Below are positions 7,366-14,136 of a stretch of DNA of 28,548 nt, one piece after another. The DNA comes from CAZLAJ01 sp964644605 (GTDB taxonomy: Bacteria > Patescibacteriota > Microgenomatia > UBA1406 > GWC2-37-13): the NCBI GenBank assembly GCA_964644605.1, contig CAZXWS010000037.1:1-28548 (forward strand). The letters are read 5' to 3'. The notes below the pieces were generated by a model. That model saw only the letters and a program-made list of their open reading frames with translations. It did no database searches and was not told the origin of the DNA. Position 1 is the stretch's first letter. Every line of letters begins with the position of its first letter. A program made the translations under genes and the position numbers.

Positions 7366-8670
7366 TTACAACAAATCTGCACCAATCAAAAAACGAATCG
7401 CTTCCATAAACTTTTCCATCACCCATAAATTATGGAAGGTCGCGAGCGTGTATCCTAGCAATTCTTTTTGTTTGAATAAATGATGCAGGTACGTTTTCGT
7501 AAAATTCGTGCACACATAACACCCGCAGTTCTCATCCACCCCACTCAAATCAGCTTTATAAACATTTTTTGTAATATCAATGCTCTGTCCAAAAGAGCTA
7601 ATGAAATTTATGAGCGAGTCGGTTGTATGAGTCCCGAATCGCTGAGTTAAAGAGCGGTCTTCAACGATTTCAACTATGGATTGAGTTTCAGATTTTCGAC
7701 TTTTCAATGCCTGCGATTTCGTGACAAGTTGATCTCGCGAAACAAATTTCATTGGCGATATGGGACATACATACACCACACCCATCCTTGCCAACCTCGT
7801 CGGTTCCACACAATCAAACGTATCAATACCGTACCCCACAGTATCGAAAATATCATCAAAGTGTCCAATGCCGAGTAAATGTACTGGTTTATCAGCCGGT
7901 AAATAATCACCGACAAACTCCACCTGTTCCCGAAGCTGTCGTTTACTCTCACCGCCATTTGCCACACTGCCTATTGCAACACCTGGGGTATCGTGTTTAA
8001 GAATATAGCGTGCAGAAGCCTCACGTAAGTCCTGAAAAGCACCTCCTTGAATAACACCGTACAAATATTGAGGATAGCCGTATAGACTTTCATTCTGTTT
8101 TAAATACTCTATGCACCGTTTCAACCAATCATGGGTTCTGTTCATTGCTTTCTTAGTGTATTCATACGAACTCGCATAATCAGTGCACTCATCAAATGCC
8201 ATCATGATATCCGCGCCAATCTTCCGTTGATACTCCATTGACTTTTCTGGACTAAAACTATACAGTGAACCATCATACACCGACCGAAAATCAACTCCAT
8301 CTTCATAAATACGTACCACAAGTGGATTTTCTTCACCATGCACTGAAGCCACTCGTTTATTACGCGCTAACGAAAAAACTTGAAAACCAGCAGAATCAGA
8401 CATGAGCGGAATCTCATACTTCGCTAATGTATGTATACCACCTGCTTTTTCGATCACATCAACACCTGGGTGTGTCACAAGGTGATATGTGTTTACAAAT
8501 GAAATTTGAATATGTATGTCTTTAATAAGTTGGGGAAGCAATCCTTTGATTGTTCCTTTTGTCCCAACCGGCACAAATGCGGGTGTTGAAACTGTTCCAT
8601 GTGACGTCGAGATTGTGCCCAATCTTGCTTTCGATTTCTTTGATTTTTTGTTAACTTTAAAAAATCCCAT
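7366..8670 (-). CDS. tgt: tRNA-guanine transglycosylase, with C-terminal insertion
   Basis: This enzyme exchanges guanine-34 of GUN-anticodon tRNAs for a queuine precursor. Active-site elements are visible: Asp92 in SDSAGFQVFSLA, Asp160 in MAFDECTDY, and the probable nucleophile Asp286 in GIDTFDCVEPTRLARMG. The zinc site is Cys382, Cys384, Cys387 and His413 (CGCYVC...TFHNLW). The protein has 434 residues against about 375 for typical bacterial Tgt. Most of the excess (about 55 residues) lies between ARMG (~296) and the zinc cysteines; the usual spacing there is about 20 residues. The usual SGGFQ motif reads SAGFQ. No queuosine-synthesis gene is nearby. The VIT-like gene follows by 9 nt. Confidence 0.93.
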   Translation of the reverse strand: MGFFKVNKKSKKSKARLGTISTSHGTVSTPAFVPVGTKGTIKGLLPQLIKDIHIQISFVNTYHLVTHPGVDVIEKAGGIHTLAKYEIPLMSDSAGFQVFSLARNKRVASVHGEENPLVVRIYEDGVDFRSVYDGSLYSFSPEKSMEYQRKIGADIMMAFDECTDYASSYEYTKKAMNRTHDWLKRCIEYLKQNESLYGYPQYLYGVIQGGAFQDLREASARYILKHDTPGVAIGSVANGGESKRQLREQVEFVGDYLPADKPVHLLGIGHFDDIFDTVGYGIDTFDCVEPTRLARMGVVYVCPISPMKFVSRDQLVTKSQALKSRKSETQSIVEIVEDRSLTQRFGTHTTDSLINFISSFGQSIDITKNVYKADLSGVDENCGCYVCTNFTKTYLHHLFKQKELLGYTLATFHNLWVMEKFMEAIRFLIGADLL

Positions 8671-9016
8671 AAATATTTTTTTGCTGGCTTATAATAAAAG
8701 ATTTACAAAACCAATTCTAAATCGAAGCTACACTCAACAATACTAAATGATAAAGCGCGACTCGCCTTTAAACGCTAATACACGAGCATGAATGCAGTTT
8801 ATTAATAACTACCACAGAGATACGTGAAGCTATAATTGTTAAATAATATTAAACTCTAAGTTTTTGCAACTTTTAAAAACGCTTTAGGTTCGTTCTGTTA
8901 TTTCATTCTTCAATCAATCACCTCTTAAAACCATTCGCAAAACATAGTTTTTAGGTCTTTACGAAGCCAAAATAGCCTAAGCATTCTAAGCTAATTTGCA
9001 GAATATAAGCCTATAA
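8671..9016. other. Intergenic region, no feature recognised
   Basis: This 346-bp AT-rich stretch separates the tgt start from the trmD stop on the minus strand. It should contain the promoter for tgt (a TATAAG/TATTAT cluster on the minus strand around 8688-8696) and the end of the trmD transcript. I found no convincing hairpin terminator, tRNA, palindromic repeat or open frame with coding character. Confidence 0.4.
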
Positions 9017-9835
9017 TTATGATTCTTTCATTACTTTTCCCAGCAAATCAGGCCTATTTTTTTTAGTATATTCGTATGCTTTTTGAAGCTTCCATTTTTC
9101 AATTTCCGCGTGATTTCCCGACAACAAAACAGCGGGTACTTTTTTGTCCTCAAAAGTTTCGGGACGTGTGTACTGTGGATACTCAAGCAACATCACTTCC
9201 GTCTGTCCACGATTTTTTAGACTCATCAAAACATCATCCTCACCCAACATTTTAATTAATTGATTAATTGAAATCTTAAAAAAACTTTCATTCACCGTGG
9301 CTTCTTCCTTTTTCAAAACGCCGGGCAGCAAGCGAACCACAGAATCTAGAATTACTGCTGCGGGCAACTCCCCACCCGTCAGTACATAATCACCAATCGA
9401 TACTTCCTCATCCGCCATTTCATGCACCCTTTCATCAAAACCCTCATAATGTCCAGCCAAAATTACCAAATGCTCAAGCTTCGCATACTCCTGCGCCATA
9501 TTTTGAGAGTAGACTTTCCCTCTTGCACTTGTTATTACTACTTTCTCATTGTTCCATTGTTTCATTGCTTCTTTGTTTTTATTTTTTTTTAAAATTGAAA
9601 ATTTAAAATTTAAAATTTTACTCAAAGCTCGTGTTACCACATCCGCCCTGAGCACCATACCCGCTCCCCCACCATAGGGTCGGTCATCTACAGAGCCATA
9701 TGAATCCACAGCAAAATCACGAAGGTTTACAATTTCCATCTCAACCAAACCTTTATCCTGCGCCCTCTTCACAATACTCTGACTGCAAAATGCTTGTATC
9801 ATTTCCGGAAATAGAGTAATAACTGTAATTTTCAT
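9017..9835 (-). CDS. trmD: tRNA (guanine-37-N1) methyltransferase
   Basis: TrmD methylates G37 beside the anticodon, using S-adenosylmethionine bound in a trefoil knot, and prevents +1 frameshifting. Typical segments: ITLFPEMIQAF at the N-terminus, DDRPYGGGAGMVL, the knot motifs LAGHYEGFDERV and SIGDYVLTGGELPA, and the C-terminal YTRPETFEDKKVPAVLLSGNHAEI. It has 272 residues versus ~240-255 in common homologues; extra residues lie at ~74-97 (LNFKFSILKKNKNKEAMKQW) and at ~185-205. The first insertion is encoded by low-complexity repeat DNA (9549-9620). The gene starts 1 nt after the stop of the toxin gene, so an essential enzyme is read from the toxin-antitoxin transcript. Its usual partners rpsP, rimM and rplS are absent. 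Confidence 0.94.
   Translation of the reverse strand: MKITVITLFPEMIQAFCSQSIVKRAQDKGLVEMEIVNLRDFAVDSYGSVDDRPYGGGAGMVLRADVVTRALSKILNFKFSILKKNKNKEAMKQWNNEKVVITSARGKVYSQNMAQEYAKLEHLVILAGHYEGFDERVHEMADEEVSIGDYVLTGGELPAAVILDSVVRLLPGVLKKEEATVNESFFKISINQLIKMLGEDDVLMSLKNRGQTEVMLLEYPQYTRPETFEDKKVPAVLLSGNHAEIEKWKLQKAYEYTKKNRPDLLGKVMKES
9549..9620. repeat. Low-complexity repeat inside trmD
   Basis: On the plus strand CATTGTTCCATTGTTTCATTGC (split as 9549-9560 and 9561-9570) matches the CATTG-type repeat at 13771-13803, and is followed by A/T tracts with a roughly 9-10-nt period (AATTTAAAATTTAAAATTTT, to about 9620). In trmD it encodes the surplus residues ~74-97, in a loop where homologues are shorter. 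Confidence 0.6.
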
Positions 9836-9836
9836 A

Positions 9837-10130
9837 TTAACTGTATAACTGACTATGAGTTCCTATCATCATAAATACTATGACCTTTTTCAGACCTCTA
9901 TCATTATCCTCTTTAAAAATTATCCTCCAATCCCCCGTAACATTAATACTTCTCATTTCTTTGAACTTTCCAGTAAGTAAATGGTTGTGAAGTAGAGGAT
10001 TAAAAGGATCTTTTAGGAAAAGATCGATTCTATTTCGCGCAGCTTTTTTAATTGGTAACGGCGCTTTTCTAAATTGTTTTAAAAAAAGATCGGAATAATC
10101 AACGTTTCGATTTTCGAATTTTTCTTTCAT
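9837..10130 (-). CDS. RelE/ParE-superfamily toxin (YafQ/RelE-like)
   Basis: A 97-residue protein of the RelE-type fold. Pattern: YSDLFLKQFRKAPLPIKKAARNRIDLFLKDPFNPLLHNHLLTGKFKEMRSINVTGDWRIIF is the expected helix-helix-strand order, with the conserved 'L.G.....S..v.gdwRiif' block and an ending VIFMMIGTHSQLY that resembles the C-terminal '.iGTHseLY' of this family. Members cleave mRNA at the ribosome and are held inactive by the partner antitoxin. The gene overlaps the antitoxin gene by 32 nt and is followed after 1 nt by trmD. The catalytic residues of RelE differ widely between members, so activity cannot be told from the sequence. Confidence 0.88.
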   Translation of the reverse strand: MKEKFENRNVDYSDLFLKQFRKAPLPIKKAARNRIDLFLKDPFNPLLHNHLLTGKFKEMRSINVTGDWRIIFKEDNDRGLKKVIVFMMIGTHSQLYS

Positions 10131-10410
10131 CGTCTTTTATAATACTATCTAAATAACTGATAGCGTCAGTTGTATTATAAAATGACTTTACTTTCCCTTT
10201 TTTTACATCTTCAGCTGATTCTTTCAGCATTTGAATAGCATAATCGCTCAACTCCTCCTCCGCATGAAATGTCACAGACTTTGTACGAATCACTTGTTTG
10301 AGAAATCCTTTCACTAATGTGCTCAGACTCAAACCCATTTCCTTGGCCACTTTCTGAGCCTGTTTTTTTAACTCAGGTTGTACTTTAATATTTATTACTG
10401 CACTTTCCAT
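10099..10410 (-). CDS. RelB/DinJ-family antitoxin
   Basis: This 103-residue protein has a ribbon-helix-helix N-terminus (SAVINIKVQPELKKQAQKVAKEMGLSLSTLVKGFLKQVI) typical of RelB/DinJ antitoxins, which bind the operator as dimers, and a charged, flexible C-terminus that would wrap the toxin. I chose the ATG at 10410: a TTG 6 nt upstream would also be in frame, but the -10 box at 10419-10424 implies transcription starting at about 10411-10413, leaving that codon at the very edge or outside the mRNA. The last 32 nt overlap the toxin gene. The promoter is embedded in a 23-bp palindrome, consistent with autorepression. Confidence 0.88.
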   Translation of the reverse strand: MESAVINIKVQPELKKQAQKVAKEMGLSLSTLVKGFLKQVIRTKSVTFHAEEELSDYAIQMLKESAEDVKKGKVKSFYNTTDAISYLDSIIKDDERKIRKSKR

Positions 10411-10417
10411 ATGCAAA

Positions 10418-10447
10418 TAGTATATATAATATATATACTACTGTCAA
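10418..10447 (-). promoter_or_regulatory. Toxin-antitoxin promoter with operator palindrome
   Basis: Minus strand: -35 TTGACA (10442-10447), 17-nt spacer, -10 TATACT (10419-10424), then 8 nt to the antitoxin ATG. A 23-bp inverted repeat with 11-bp arms (TAGTATATATA and TATATATACTA around a central A, 10418-10440) covers the -10 and spacer, as expected for a RelB operator. On the plus strand the same palindrome contains TATAAT (10425-10430), a possible -10 for yidD, whose ATG overlaps the -35 by one base. Confidence 0.8.
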
Positions 10448-10683
10448 TGAAAACTATTTTTTTAAAATTAATCCGCTTTTATCAACATTTCAGGTGGTTC
10501 CACCACGGAATTTTCCGTGCTCTTTTTTTGACCGATCAAGTATGCCGTTTTGCGCCTACGTGTTCAGAATATACCTATGAAGCGATAGATAAATATGGTG
10601 TGATGAAAGGTTCTTGGTTCGGGCTAAAACGCATTCTTCGCTGCCATCCATGGTCAAAAGGCGGCTTTGACCCGGTTCCCTAA
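10447..10683 (+). CDS. yidD: Membrane protein insertion efficiency factor YidD
   Basis: A 78-residue YidD-family protein, a small membrane-associated factor that helps insertion of inner-membrane proteins with YidC. The signature CRFAPTCSEYTYEAIDKYG, then GLKRILRCHPWSKGGFDPVP, is characteristic, including the three conserved cysteines and the HP-W-GG-DPVP end. The ATG at 10447 gives the normal length (about 70-85); upstream in-frame ATGs would add unrelated residues encoded by the antitoxin promoter. In most bacteria yidD sits in the rpmH-rnpA-yidD-yidC cluster; here it stands alone, diverging from the toxin-antitoxin operon and sharing its control region. No Shine-Dalgarno sequence precedes the ATG. 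Confidence 0.95.
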   Translation: MKTIFLKLIRFYQHFRWFHHGIFRALFLTDQVCRFAPTCSEYTYEAIDKYGVMKGSWFGLKRILRCHPWSKGGFDPVP

Positions 10684-10690
10684 TTCGTTA

Positions 10691-10720
10691 TTGCATTACT
10701 TCTTTCCATTGTGATATAAA
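10691..10720 (+). promoter_or_regulatory. Promoter of the MFS-like gene
   Basis: TTGCAT (10691-10696), an 18-nt spacer and TATAAA (10715-10720), with TGA before it as an extended -10. The hexamer ends 7 nt before the ATG at 10728, so the mRNA should be leaderless. Confidence 0.6.
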
Positions 10721-10727
10721 CATATAT

Positions 10728-11342
10728 ATGTTGTTTCACTCTTTTTGGCATAAAGCCGGACCACTTTCAAACACCGATCCCATGATTAAAACAATCATGT
10801 TTTCTGACCTTTTCTTTTGGTCTGCATGGTCCACAATTCTCCCTATTTTGAGTATTTTTACAATAAAAGAAATAGCGGATGCTACCATTCAAACCGCAGC
10901 AGTGGGATATAGTCTCTATTTAATTATCCGCGTCCTGGGCACAATGCTCAGCGGCATATTATTTAATAAAGTACCAGAAGCTTACAGAGTTACAATAATA
11001 ATGGCGGCAATTTGCATACTAAATGTCTCATATATCGGTTTTGCCTTTATGCGAACACCAACCATGTTTTTGCTTTTTTATTCGCTTATCGGACTAGGTG
11101 TAGGTATGGCCGCTCCTATTCGTGCAGCACTTTTTTCTAAACATCTGGATAAAAAACACGAGACGACAGAGTGGGCACTGCTTGATAGTATTATTTTGAT
11201 TGGAGTTGCTATCTGCACATTAATTGCCGGTCTATTAATTACGAATTATGGATTCACTGTTCTGTTCCTCAGTGCCGTAATCTTCAACTGTTTAAGCATC
11301 GGACCATACCTGGTTTATCGCTTCCGTTACTTAAAAACCTAA
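10728..11342 (+). CDS. Half-size MFS-like membrane protein
   Basis: The 204-residue product has six predicted membrane helices (around residues 25-45, 57-78, 85-107, 113-132, 147-168 and 173-193), the size of one half of a major facilitator transporter (normally 12 helices, about 400 residues). The loop between helices 2 and 3 (GILFNKVPEAYR) stands where MFS proteins have motif A, G-x-x-x-D-R-x-G-R, but it is not well kept. The fourth helix region, GLGVGMAAPIRAALFSKHLDKKHETTEWALLDS, resembles the 'G...g...p...a...d......rG...g' part of MFS exporters. It may work as a homodimer or be a relic; the frame is intact. Substrate unknown. Confidence 0.7.
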   Translation: MLFHSFWHKAGPLSNTDPMIKTIMFSDLFFWSAWSTILPILSIFTIKEIADATIQTAAVGYSLYLIIRVLGTMLSGILFNKVPEAYRVTIIMAAICILNVSYIGFAFMRTPTMFLLFYSLIGLGVGMAAPIRAALFSKHLDKKHETTEWALLDSIILIGVAICTLIAGLLITNYGFTVLFLSAVIFNCLSIGPYLVYRFRYLKT

Positions 11343-11347
11343 TCCTC

Positions 11348-11376
11348 TTGAAATCTTTCACATACAGTATTACAAT
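11348..11376 (+). promoter_or_regulatory. clpB promoter P1
   Basis: TTGAAA (11348-11353), a 17-nt spacer and TACAAT (11371-11376) form a good housekeeping promoter. Transcription would start near 11383, at the first base of the first CIRCE-like element, and give a leader of about 190 nt before clpB. Confidence 0.65.
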
Positions 11377-11382
11377 TAAGTA

Positions 11383-11409
11383 TTAGCAGTTATTGTGTTT
11401 ATTTGCTAA
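11383..11409. promoter_or_regulatory. CIRCE-like operator 1 upstream of clpB
   Basis: TTAGCA and TGCTAA are separated by exactly 15 nt, the spacing found in the HrcA operator CIRCE (TTAGCACTC-N9-GAGTGCTAA). The outer six bases of each arm are perfect; the inner CTC/GAG is not kept (GTT/ATT). It begins at the predicted start site of P1, the usual place for HrcA repression. Confidence 0.65.
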
Positions 11410-11412
11410 TTA

Positions 11413-11430
11413 AAACCCTGTTAAGGGTTT
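11413..11430. other. Small hairpin in the clpB leader
   Basis: AAACCCT and AGGGTTT form a 7-bp stem with loop GTTA. It lies 3 nt after CIRCE-like element 1. No T-run follows, so it is not a standard terminator; it could affect leader RNA stability. Confidence 0.4.
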
Positions 11431-11477
11431 AGCTTGTATTGACAATCTAGTTATTATTTGTACTCTTTAATTTTCAC

Positions 11478-11514
11478 TTGGTCAATATTAGCATTTAGAC
11501 TATATATTTGCCAA
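11478..11514 (+). promoter_or_regulatory. clpB promoter P2 with CIRCE-like operator 2
   Basis: A second TTAGCA-N15-TGCCAA element occupies 11488-11514, one base off the perfect outer arms and identical to operator 1 at 20 of 27 positions. It starts 105 bp (ten helical turns) after operator 1. It overlaps a weak promoter, TTGGTC (11478-11483), 17-nt spacer, TATATA (11501-11506), so a bound repressor would cover the -10 and start site. Confidence 0.55.
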
Positions 11515-11573
11515 TTACACTGTCAAGAGTTTTAGAGCATTTCAACAATCCAATTATCAATTAATTAAGATCT

Positions 11574-13715
11574 ATGCAAATGAACTATCAACCACCTGAG
11601 GACGACCAAAATCCTCTGGAAAAATACACCGTGAACCTCACTACTTTTGCCAAAAACGGCAAATTAGATCCGGTTATTGGACGTGATGATGAGATACGCC
11701 GTGTTATTCAGATTCTCTCCCGTCGGACAAAAAATAACCCAGTTCTTTTGGGAGACCCTGGTGTGGGTAAAACCGCCATTGCAGAAGGTTTGGCTCAACG
11801 AATAATTGACGGTGATGTACCAGATACTCTTAAAAACAAACAACTACTCGCTCTCGACCTGGCCGGACTACTTGCGGGTGCCGCATTTCGGGGTGAGTTT
11901 GAACAGCGGCTCAAAAAAGTGCTTGAGGCGATCGAAAAAAGTGAAGGAAAATATATTTTATTCATCGATGAAATGCACACATTAGTCGGTGCAGGGGCTG
12001 CAGAGGGAGCGGTAGATGCTTCCAACATGCTTAAACCTTCACTGGCTCGTGGACAGCTGCACGCAATTGGGGCAACAACAGTGCGCGAGTACAGACAGCA
12101 TATTGAAAAAGATCCGGCACTTGAACGGCGCTTTCAGCCTGTGTACGTGGATGAACCAACACCTGAAAATACAGTTGCGATTCTACGCGGCATAAAAGAA
12201 CGCTATGAAGTGCATCACGGAATCAAAATTTCTGATGATGCTATTCTCGCAGCTGTCAATTTATCAACACGCTACATAACCGAACGCTATTTGCCTGATA
12301 AAGCCATTGATTTGATTGATGAAGCCGCGGCAGCTGCGAAAATAGAAACTGAGTCAATGCCCCTGGATCTTGATGTAATTAAACGAAGCATTATGCGTCT
12401 TGATATAGAACTTGCGGCACTCAAACGTGAAAAAAATGTTGAGGTGCGCAAAGAAAAACTGGAAGATGAGCGAAAAAATCTACAGACACAGTTTGATAAA
12501 TTACAGAAAAAATGGCAAGAGCAAAAAGAAATTATTAAAGAATTACAAAAGTATCGTGTAGAAATCGATAAGCTCAAAGGTGAACTGGAGCAGGCTGAAC
12601 GTGAAGCGCTTTTAGAAAAAGCAGCCGAACTAAAGTACGGTAAGATTCCGGAACTTACCCAGAAATTAACAGACGCTGAAAAAAAATGGGCCACTATTGG
12701 TACAGATGACCGCATACTGAAAGAACAAGTAACAGAAGAAGATATCGCAAAGATCGTTTCGCGCTGGACAGGCATTCCGATTATGCGCTTACTTGCGGCA
12801 GAGTCAGAGCGTCTTGCGCATTTGGAAAAAGAACTACAAGAACAAGTTGTCGGACAAGACGAGGCATTACACAAAGTAGCCAATGCAATCCGCAGATCAC
12901 GTGCAGGTCTGGGAGATATTAATCGGCCAATCGGTTCATTCTTATTTTTAGGACCCACGGGAGTTGGTAAAACTGAGACAGCCCGCGCACTCGCCTACTC
13001 ACTCTTTAATGATAAAAAAGCCATGATTCGCATCGATATGAGCGAGTACCAAGAATCACACACCATTGCCCGCCTTATTGGTGCACCTCCTGGGTATGTC
13101 GGTTACGAAGAAGGCGGACAACTTACCGAAGCTGTACGCCGCAAACCATACTCAGTCGTATTATTCGATGAAGTTGAAAAAGCGCATCCGCAGATTTTTA
13201 ATGTCTTTTTACAAATTTTAGACGATGGCCGACTTACCGACGGACGCGGACGTGTGGTGAACTTTACCAACACGATAATTATTCTCACATCAAACTTAGG
13301 AAGTGAACTCTTTACCGAAGGACAAAAAAAAGAAGAACGGGAAAAAGCTGCTCTCGACGCGGTTAAAAAATTCTTTAGACCTGAGTTCATCAATCGCCTT
13401 GACTCAATGGTTATTTTTAACCCGCTCGACCAAGAAATGATCGGAAAAATTGTTGACAAAGAATTAAGTGCAGTTGCAGACCGACTCAAAAAACAAAACC
13501 TGGATTTTGAAGCCACAGAAGCTTTAAAAAAACATTTGCGTGTTATCGGCTTTGATCCGGTATATGGAGCTCGACCTCTGCGACGAATCGTGAATGAAGT
13601 AATAGTGGACGAAATAGCTCTGCAAATAGTAGAAGGGAAAATAAAAGCACTTGATAAAGTAATAGCAGATATAAAAATGGGTAAAGCAGTTATCGCCGTA
13701 AAAAAACCATCGTAA
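11574..13715 (+). CDS. clpB: ClpB-type AAA+ disaggregase lacking the N-terminal domain
   Basis: ClpB threads aggregated proteins through a hexameric pore with DnaK. The 713-residue product has both AAA+ modules: Walker A1 GDPGVGKT (60-67) and B1 ILFIDE (128-133), Walker A2 GPTGVGKT (460-467) and B2 LFDE (to Asp532-Glu533), sensor region IIILTSNLG and arginine finger segment FRPEFINRLD. Between them a long coiled coil (~265-375, ending EKAAELKYGKIPELTQKL) is the full ClpB middle domain, which separates it from ClpC. No I/L-G-F/L loop for ClpP binding is seen. The Clp-N domain (about 140 residues) is absent, comparable to the natural short ClpB form of E. coli. Start may be ATG 11574 or 11580. 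Two CIRCE-like sites lie upstream. Confidence 0.93.
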   Translation: MQMNYQPPEDDQNPLEKYTVNLTTFAKNGKLDPVIGRDDEIRRVIQILSRRTKNNPVLLGDPGVGKTAIAEGLAQRIIDGDVPDTLKNKQLLALDLAGLLAGAAFRGEFEQRLKKVLEAIEKSEGKYILFIDEMHTLVGAGAAEGAVDASNMLKPSLARGQLHAIGATTVREYRQHIEKDPALERRFQPVYVDEPTPENTVAILRGIKERYEVHHGIKISDDAILAAVNLSTRYITERYLPDKAIDLIDEAAAAAKIETESMPLDLDVIKRSIMRLDIELAALKREKNVEVRKEKLEDERKNLQTQFDKLQKKWQEQKEIIKELQKYRVEIDKLKGELEQAEREALLEKAAELKYGKIPELTQKLTDAEKKWATIGTDDRILKEQVTEEDIAKIVSRWTGIPIMRLLAAESERLAHLEKELQEQVVGQDEALHKVANAIRRSRAGLGDINRPIGSFLFLGPTGVGKTETARALAYSLFNDKKAMIRIDMSEYQESHTIARLIGAPPGYVGYEEGGQLTEAVRRKPYSVVLFDEVEKAHPQIFNVFLQILDDGRLTDGRGRVVNFTNTIIILTSNLGSELFTEGQKKEEREKAALDAVKKFFRPEFINRLDSMVIFNPLDQEMIGKIVDKELSAVADRLKKQNLDFEATEALKKHLRVIGFDPVYGARPLRRIVNEVIVDEIALQIVEGKIKALDKVIADIKMGKAVIAVKKPS

Positions 13716-13729
13716 GAGAGAAGTGAAGG

Positions 13730-13803
13730 GTTAGGAAGTTAGGAGTGACGAATGACGAATTACGAGTAGTACATTGATTCATTGTTGCATTGCTGCATTG
13801 TTC
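13730..13803. repeat. TTAGGAG/ACGAAT and CATTGTT low-complexity repeats
   Basis: TTAGGAAGTTAGGAGTGACG is followed by AATGACGAATTACGAG and then by ATTGATTCATTGTTGCATTG-type units. The first part recurs inverted at 16111-16199 and in part at 6439; the second recurs within trmD at 9549. Units are imperfect 7-9-mers. The block begins 15 nt after the clpB stop. Confidence 0.65.
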
Positions 13804-13804
13804 T

Positions 13805-13851
13805 CCCCGCCATGGCGGGGTCCCGCCCGCCGATTTGGCGGGCTGGGCGGG
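13805..13851. repeat. Two GC-rich palindromes (GGCGGG family)
   Basis: CCCCGCCATGGCGGGG (13805-13820) is a perfect 16-bp palindrome. It is followed by a second stem (13822-13851): CCCGCC/GGCGGG outside and CGCC/GGCG inside a short loop. These GC-rich blocks stand out in AT-rich surroundings and resemble the GCCAGTTTGGCGGGG units at 14790 and 17770. Confidence 0.7.
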
Positions 13852-13867
13852 TGGTAACTTATAAAAT

Positions 13868-13896
13868 GTACGGAACGGTTTCAAACCGTTCCCTAC
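13868..13896. repeat. GTAGGGAACGG-type palindrome
   Basis: Arms GTACGGAACGGTTT and AAACCGTTCCCTAC, one mismatch, around a single C. The sequence is the same family as the perfect 28-bp palindrome at 22546-22573. A partial copy (AAAACCGTTCC) follows near 13940. Confidence 0.75.
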
Positions 13897-13986
13897 TTAT
13901 ACAAGCAAGCTGGGCACTGTTGGGACGGGGCGACGGGGGAAAACCGTTCCGCACATAGAAAGAAATTCAAAAATCAACTTTTGCTT

Positions 13987-14022
13987 GCCCTTCCGAATCC
14001 CGCTATGCGGGAGAAGGAGGGC
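13987..14022. repeat. Hairpin repeat before the GT-C-like gene
   Basis: TCCCGC-TAT-GCGGGA forms the inner stem and GCCC...GGGC the outer one, with CTTCC/GAAGGAG partly paired between. It is one of at least four palindromes in this 421-bp intergenic space, which otherwise holds A/T-rich low-complexity DNA and the promoter at 14125. Confidence 0.6.
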
Positions 14023-14124
14023 ATTTTCACTTTTAACTTGAATTTAAGATTTTGATATTGATTTGTAATTTAGATTTTGAAATTTGGATTTTAAAGAGTA
14101 GTGGTCGTGTGTCATACCCACCAG

Positions 14125-14130
14125 TATAAT
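14125..14130 (+). promoter_or_regulatory. -10 TATAAT of the GT-C-like gene
   Basis: A perfect TATAAT lies 6 nt before the ATG at 14137, again predicting a leaderless transcript. No clear -35. Confidence 0.55.
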
Positions 14131-14136
14131 GTATAA

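Noticed and set aside
6649..8670. Riboswitch (for example preQ1 or manganese) before tgt or the VIT-like gene
   Set aside because: The space between tgt and the transporter is 9 nt, and upstream of tgt I could not find the pseudoknot or conserved core of either class.
10378..10446. Upstream extension of yidD (23 extra residues)
   Set aside because: These codons are the antisense of the antitoxin start and its promoter; YidD homologues begin at the MKxIxLxxIRFYQ segment.
11413..11430. AAACCCT/AGGGTTT hairpin as terminator of the MFS-like gene
   Set aside because: No T-run follows, and it lies downstream of the predicted clpB start site.
12287..12958. Minus-strand frame of 223 codons, Ser-rich
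   Set aside because: Antisense of the ClpB coiled coil and second AAA+ module, which are certain on the plus strand.
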